Positions 58,638 through 64,000 of a DNA stretch of 64,000 bases are shown piece after piece. A program made the translations under genes and the position numbers. The stretch comes from Micropterus salmoides. Taxonomy: Eukaryota > Chordata > Actinopteri > Centrarchiformes > Centrarchidae. The DNA lies in NCBI RefSeq assembly GCF_014851395.1, contig NW_024044459.1:23512418-23576417 (forward strand), written 5' to 3'. Under the pieces are notes generated by a model. That model searched no databases. It was not told the origin of the DNA and saw only the letters and a list, made by a program, of their open reading frames with translations. Numbering within the stretch: position 1 is the stretch's first letter; the number at the start of each line of letters is the position of its first letter.

Positions 58638-58679
58638 CATGAGGTTTTATTCATGCTATGGCATGAATAAAACCTCATG
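58638..58679. repeat. Perfect 19-bp hairpin with 4-base loop
   Basis: The left arm CATGAGGTTTTATTCATGC (58638-58656) and the right arm GCATGAATAAAACCTCATG (58661-58679) are perfect reverse complements around TATG. It lies 10 bases before a transposon terminus. Confidence 0.97.
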
Positions 58680-58688
58680 CTTATTCAC

Positions 58689-58800
58689 CAGTGTTGGGCA
58701 AGTTAATAATTATAGTAATAACATTTATTTACTAATTTCTTATTGCAAAAGCAATTGATTACATTACTCAACATTACTTTCTTTAGTCCATTAAAGGTGC
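58689..58800. mobile_element. Left terminal fragment of a CAGTGTTGGG-type hAT-like element
   Basis: Starts CAGTGTTGGGCAAGTTAATA, followed by the TTATTGCAAAAGCAATTGATTA and ACATTACTCAACATTAC wording typical of this fish family. No matching right end is seen downstream. The same terminus, reversed, is at 23478-23491. Confidence 0.6.
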
Positions 58801-59021
58801 CTACTCAAAAAATCCAAAGTATGTAGAAATGTTGAAGTTATGAAACAATATTAGTAACAGTGTGATGTAATGTAACAACTGTATATACTGTACTACTGTA
58901 CTCCCTCACACTACTTATTTATAAAAAAGTCACACCACATTTCTTCTGTATGCAAACACAAGTGAATGGGCACAGAAGCTGAGGTTAGCAGGAGATGTAA
59001 CTTTTTGCATTTGAACCTGCA

Positions 59022-59036
59022 TCTCTCTCTCTCTCT
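59022..59036. repeat. Short (TC)n run
   Basis: About seven TC units immediately before the LINE insertion. The frame upstream of about 59040 is not part of the LINE protein. Confidence 0.8.
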
Positions 59037-59039
59037 ATC

Positions 59040-60125
59040 GCTATCCAGACGGCTTCACACTGCAGGGGTTTCTACTCTGGGGAAGGTGGTGGAGCTAGAA
59101 GGGCCTCGGTTGGACGACCCTGTTGGACTAGCTGATCAGCTTGGATTAAGGTCTACTCGTGTCACAAGTCAGTTACTGAAACACTGGAAACAGAAGCTGA
59201 CACAGCATGAGTGCTCTCTTTTAATTGACTTTTCTGATGGAACACTGCTGCCAAACTGCACTGATCTGTATCCTGCCATTAGGCTTTCTCCTGATTTTAA
59301 GAACTGTTCTGGTTTTCTACTTGAGCCTATGGACCCCGTAGGTGCTTCTTTGGGGGACGCCTCAGGAAAGACTCTCTATAAACTGATGGTGAAAACTGTG
59401 AATCAGAGAACACTGAGTGGACGTAGTGACACCCCGTGGACGGTTTTTCTGGACTTAGATCCTGACTTTAAACCAGCCTGGAGGTCTTTGTACAAATCTC
59501 CATTAGCAAAGAAACATGCAGACGTGCAGTGGAGAATCCTTCATGGCATTATAGCGGTGAACTCTTTTAGCTCTGTTATTAACGCTGCTGTAGAAGAAAA
59601 ATGTCCCTTCTGCAGTGAGAGAGAGACAGTGTTTCACTGCTTCTCAGAGTGCATTCGTCTGACAGATTTGTTTGTGCAGTTGGAAAACATTTTCAGTAGA
59701 TGTGGAGAAGTTTTTACGAAGCAGATTTTTATGTTTGGTTTTAGATACGTTCGCCGGAAGAAGAACAAATGTCAGTTATTGAACTTTGTTTTAGGACAGG
59801 CAAAGATGGCTGTGTATTTGACCCGGACACGAAAGGTGGAGGAAGGGTTAGATGTTGATCTGGTTCTTGTTTTTGAGAACATGGTTAAGTCCCGACTGCT
59901 GTTAGATTTCATTTTTTACAGAGCTGCACATGACCTAGATACTTTTGAGCTGATTTGTGGTTGTGGGGGGGCGCCCTGCTCTGTGACAGAGGGGCAGTTA
60001 AGTTTTGAAATGTGCTGATCGAAACTTTTGATACACATGTAAACGCAAAGGTATTTATTAATGTAATATAGTAGGGGGTTTTTTGTACAGTGCATATAGT
60101 AAATAAATGTTGTTGTTAAAAATCA
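59040..60125 (+). mobile_element. 5'-truncated Tx1/L1-like LINE with an intact 3' open frame
   Basis: An open frame from within (TC)n to TGA at 60016-60018 ends a LINE ORF2. AATAAA lies at 60102-60107, and the sequence ends TTGTTGTTAAAAATCAAA. The 5' truncation point is about 59040. I see no target duplication. That over 320 codons have no stop suggests this is one of the younger insertions in the window. Confidence 0.8.
59043..60018 (+). CDS. LINE ORF2 C-terminal portion (Tx1/L1-like), truncated
   Basis: The open frame can be extended to an ATG at 58966, but those first residues come from flanking DNA and the TC repeat, so this is not a true start. The LINE protein begins about RLHTAGVSTLGKVVELEGPR. 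It then runs through the thumb-like and C-terminal region and includes a zinc-knuckle-like CPFCSERETVFHCFSEC, a Cys-x2-Cys-x7-His-x4-Cys pattern, at 59602-59652. It ends before the short 3' untranslated tail. In Tx1/L1-clade LINEs this region binds the template RNA and follows the reverse transcriptase, which is absent here. It has no role for the host unless expressed from outside. Confidence 0.8.
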
Positions 60126-61080
60126 AATTCCCCCCCACTCACTCACTCACACATACAACACCCATCTTACTGATATCTGCATTTAAAGGACCAACAGCTC
60201 AAAAGGCAGCTATTGAGAGAGGTAGAAGCAGAGAGATAAATGCAGAGCTTCATTTTATTAAATTCCAATTTTAGGTTTTATAATAAAATACTCAATTATA
60301 AAGGGCAGACAGTATACAGATGAGGTTAAAATCAGTCAATTAACTTAATCAATTTTCAAGTCATTATTTTTACTGTGGTATGTTGGGTATTAAATGATGT
60401 TGGTTAGGTTAAATTTAATGTAAGTCTATTAAATGTAAGTTGCTGCGAGAAACATCCTGAGGCGAAACTACGTGATAATGGAAAAAATTCATAATATGTA
60501 AAGTCATCTATTCATAATTTTATACTTTGGCTCTTCACCAGGTGTTCTTTCTCTGTGGCCACATCAATTAGTTGATGTTCAACTTTGGCAAAAATCTAAT
60601 TGTCCATTAGTTGCCACTCAGTAAAACACATGAAAAAACACACGGACACATACACACACCACCATCTCAAATTATGTTTGATCAGTCAAAAAAATCACTG
60701 TGTTTCTTCTTTCTTTTTGCTGCAGTTATACAGTACTTTCTACCATAATTAAGTCACTTCGTAAGCAGCTGTTAATATAGTTAAGTATTCAGTAATGATT
60801 TTACTTTTCCCAAGCATACTGAAGTCACGTGCATGGTTAATGTATTCCCAGAAACAGAATATTTAGCATAAAGGGTGTTTCGACAAGCAGAAAGAAATCA
60901 AAATTTCCATGACGAGTACATTTTTATTTAATTTTTTGTGATTAACAATCTCAGACTCCTGTGTCTTTCCGCTCCTAACTGTAATACCCTGACCCAACTG
61001 CAATGGCAGTGAGATCTGGGAATTTGCCTGTCATCTTCTGAAGGAGAAAGTCAGATGTGTCAGACAGAGCAATACAGATG
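60126..61080. other. Unassigned noncoding DNA
   Basis: A C-rich CACTCACTCACTCACA run lies at about 60130-60155. No gene was recognised. Confidence 0.5.
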
Positions 61081-61260
61081 AAGATAATGCATAGGGCATA
61101 CTTCACACCCTGTCAAACTCAAAATATGGACCAATTTGATCAATGCTGGCACAGCTGTGGAGAAGTGGGAACTCTCATCCATATGTTATGGTACTGCCCT
61201 GCTGTTGATTCCCTGTAGAGGGAGGTGGCACATATGCTGAAAGGGATCCTTTATGTAGTC
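61081..61260 (+). pseudogene. L1-like LINE ORF2 C-terminal fragment
   Basis: The frame from 61081 reads KIMHRAYFTPCQTQNMDQFD, then QCWHSCGEVGTLIHMLWYCP and AVDSL, stop TAG at 61216, then REVAHML. This follows the L1 pattern LxHRxYxTP...CxxC...GTxxHMxWxCP...FWxxV. It is a different LINE lineage from the copy at 59040 and is inactivated. Confidence 0.75.
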
Positions 61261-62105
61261 TCTGGTTTTCGCCCGGGACGTGCATGCTGGGGGCCCCACT
61301 TTGAGAACATTCAAAGCGATAAGCAACAAAAGTGCGATTGCCCTTGCGTGATTCGCGGCAAAACATTTGATCTTAATGAACTGGAGTGTGAGGAGGCCCT
61401 TCTGCTTCTATAGAGATAGGTGGCTGAAGGATTTCCTCTATCTTTCAAGCATGGAAAAGGCCACCTTTATTTTTGTTGTCTTGTTAACGTTGTCGTCGTT
61501 AGTGTTGTTACTGTTGTGGATTCTACGGATGCAACTAAATGAAAATTCTTGGCCGAAGATGAAACTGAATATAATGAAAAAAAATGCAGAATACCGAATA
61601 AGTACATTTACATTTTTGCCTTTTTTTTTTACCACTGCATAAATAGTCAAAAGGTTCTTTTTACCCAGTGTTTCCCACAGGATTTGAAGAGACTCAAGGC
61701 CCAAGAGGGTCTGGTAAAGTAAATGACATGTGTCTATTTACTTTTAATGGACACATGCGGCAAAAGAAAAATGTAATGAGTCTTTGCTCAGGGTGGGAAT
61801 TGTTAGGTATCTGTAAATAATGTTACAAACACTAGGGTCTAGACCTGCTCTATAAAAAGTGCAATGAGATAACTTCTGTTATGAATTGGCGCTAAATACA
61901 TTAATTAAATACATTTATTATAATGCATTTGGGCAAAACAATAGTCATAGACATAGGTCAATACCTTTACCATCAGGAGATTCACAAAGATATAATTCAC
62001 TGTTCCATCAGATTACATTAAGCTGTACGCCACAAGGCTGGTGGACCTGTCAGTTAACTACACGAGAGGCCCCAGACATCCGAGAGGCACGAGGATCATT
62101 GTGTG
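61261..62105. other. Unassigned noncoding DNA
   Basis: Two overlapping short frames at 61367-61704, on opposite strands, cover an AT-rich tract. Nothing was recognised. Confidence 0.5.
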
Positions 62106-63254
62106 TGGGGATGGGGATTGTAAATTTTTATTGATATCAATACCCTTATTCTTATTCTTTATCGATACTTTACTATTAATTTGGTGATGGTTATTGGTAA
62201 GACGAGACCCAACATGCATGAGGTAGGCTTGCACGGTATGAGGAAAACATTCGATGTGCAATAACATTGTTATACATTGAGATGACATATGACTTTTGAT
62301 AAATAAACATATATTGAAGAGTGCATATTAGCTGCCTGGTTGTTTTACAATTAATTATAGGATTAGAATTTAACATGTTAAATACAGCTAAATGTTGTTT
62401 CTAGAGCAGCAACATTAATGTTTACAACAGCAACGACACTATATATAAACTAAATATCTGACATTACAATAGTGAGTAACGTTTAGAAAGAATAACATCA
62501 GTATGTACCAGTCCTTCCTCTTCCTCCTCTCTGCTGTTATTCACTGCCTGCAGGTAACGTTACCATGTAGAAGGAGGAGCGGCTGGTTTGTCTCAGCCAG
62601 CAGCTGAGTTTTTAACAATGTGCCAAATTTTAAGACTACAGACCAGTCTGTGCTACAGACAGACAGCTTTCAATTTAGCTTGTTTTTAATATTTGGCTAA
62701 TGCCAAGCTAACGTTAGCTGTGCTTGTATAAAACACACACGATGAGAGACTGAGGACAGAGATAATTAAATTAACCGTTTCTACATGTTTACCATACACA
62801 CAGGTGTATTGATAAGTGTTGTTTTTTTACTTGCCAAGGTTTTATTGCACATACTTTAATTAATGAGCGTAGCTGTCATCAACTTGAGTAGTTTGGAGCT
62901 AACTTAACTTCACAGTCTCCACCGTGATGGAGCAGCATCTCTCTCTGCTGGCCGCTGTGTGTGTGTGTGTGTGTGTGTGTGTAGAAGGAGCCAACAGAGA
63001 GCAGCAGAGTCTGTAGCCTGATTACAAACCTACATACCTACCTGTTTGATCAGTGCCATCACTAAAAAAACATTAGTTTTCCTATCCATCTCATTTCAAG
63101 TTAAATCAGACTTGACACTCTAGACATACCGTTACATTGTAGGACCTGCTAGTCTTGACAGCAGTATCGATAAGTTAGGTGCTTATTTAATTTCGGGTTT
63201 TGAGAAATTTTGGTACCGGGTCCTTTTAGAACCGGGTCGTGATCCCAATCCCTA
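62106..63254 (-). mobile_element. hAT-like element, family C copy 2
   Basis: The right end, read on the minus strand, is TAGGGATTGGGATCACGACC. The left end is TGGGGATGGGGATTG. Its reverse complement is homologous to 19411-20000: the terminal block, the GCTGGCTGAGAC region and the CCAGGCAGCTAATATGCAC region occur in the same order. Flanking bases agree only as ATTG, so the target duplication is weak. There is no transposase frame, and a (TG)n tract lies inside. Confidence 0.72.
62957..62982. repeat. (TG)n microsatellite
   Basis: About 13 TG units within family C copy 2. It is absent from copy 1, so it expanded after the copies separated. Confidence 0.93.
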
Positions 63255-64000
63255 ATTGACCCACCACTAAGCGATGCGCTGAATACACAGCTGGCCAGTC
63301 ACAGCACAGCATAGGACTCGCTCTAACTGAGGTCCGACACTTTCATGGCCGTGCTACATTGACTCGTATGTAAAAGGAGTAGTTTTCTAGCTTTTTTTGG
63401 CTGTATTTTCCTAAGTTATGGTCAAAGTGGTTCCTGGGGCACTTGCAATAGTTACAGTCGCTACCCAGAGAGGTTGAAAGGAAATAAATCCAGAAAAATG
63501 TAAGCTGTGGATGGTTCCTAATGTAATGTTAGTAAGCTAACGGTAGTTAACTTACTACTGAATGTAACGTTATAAAGCCCTACTGATCTGCTTTGTAATG
63601 ACTGTAAAAGTGAACAGAGACCTCCCTGTACAGGAGCAGTGTTGATCCTTAATATCGTTGTTCTCTTTCTCAATCGTCAGGTAATACGGTGGTTCACTTT
63701 TACTGTGTGATTGGTAGGCTTTAGCTTCTGTCTTTCATTTTGCCTTGATAAAAGTGTGACAACTCCGACAGTTTGTCGGACTTAGCAACAATAACTAAGG
63801 GGGGCGTGGCTTAGCGAGGGGTCAATTGTGCGGAATTTGGAAATGATCAGAGGCTGTCAGTTCATCCTGACCAATCCTGTCAGAGTGTCGGGAGATTTAA
63901 ATAATCAATGACATAATGCTGCTGTACCTTGTGCACAAACTAGAAGAATGTGTAGAATACACCCATGCAGACACATCTTACTATCAGAATAATGTGCCTA
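63255..64000. other. Unassigned noncoding DNA
   Basis: GCTAACGGTAGTTAAC and GGGGGGCGTGGCTTAG resemble bits of fish transposons, but no paired ends are visible inside the window. Confidence 0.5.

Noticed and set aside
58966..59039. ATG at 58966 as the true start of the 350-codon frame
   Set aside because: The first 25 or so codons translate flanking DNA and a TC run. LINE homology begins only at about 59043, so the frame is a 5'-truncated ORF2.
1..64000. CRISPR arrays, bacterial operons, phage or endogenous virus genes
   Set aside because: I found no array of direct repeats with unique spacers, no ribosome-binding-site-linked gene strings and no viral structural or polymerase motifs. The LTRs found are solo and carry no genes.

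Overview
The window looks like intergenic or intronic DNA from a teleost fish, probably a spiny-rayed one. I infer this from the AT-rich composition by eye, the dense dinucleotide microsatellites, the short cut-and-paste transposon remnants of fish type, and fish-style LINE fragments (L2-like, Tx1/L1-like, R2-like). There is no sign of bacterial or viral gene organisation. I could not confidently place any complete host gene. The only candidate host coding piece is a terminal-exon-like reading frame at 5302-5657 that is followed by a polyadenylation signal. The window may sit in a gene desert or inside long introns.

Layout. 1-13.7 kb is mostly unassigned AT-rich DNA with three inverted-repeat elements (4160-4920, a TTAA-flanked element at 5901-6983, and a long fold-back element at 9979-10809) and the candidate exon. 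13.7-24.4 kb is a nest of transposons. It has a hAT element at 13728-14787, then a 6.7-kb hAT frame (16877-23537) with near-identical 8-bp target duplications on both sides. That frame contains a BED-finger remnant, an inverted-repeat element (18461-23340) that carries a broken multi-exon gene, a further hAT-like copy, a TTAA element and a LINE. 24-31 kb is quiet apart from an L2-like LINE on the minus strand (26.7-27.3 kb). 31.5-39.7 kb holds a short THAP-bearing element, a hAT with a tRNA-like stretch inside, and a small hAT element (37756-39290) split by two unrelated solo LTRs. 39.7-51 kb is mostly unassigned, with LINE and short-element relics and two degenerate tandem repeats. 51.1-55.0 kb holds two complete inverted-repeat elements, the second a Kolobok-like transposon with two spliceable transposase exons. 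56.6-61.3 kb holds a microsatellite cluster and three separate LINE 3' ends, one with a 350-codon open frame. 62.1-63.3 kb holds a second, inverted copy of the hAT-like element seen at 19.4-20.7 kb.

How the parts relate. Almost everything interpretable is transposon-derived, and the value of the window lies in the order of insertion. Target duplications and split copies allow several events to be ranked: the broken gene is older than the element that landed at its splice acceptor and than the TTAA element that landed inside its third exon, and the LINE came later still. No element appears able to move by itself from what is seen here. Superfamily names rest on termini, target-site length and protein motifs read by eye, not on database searches.
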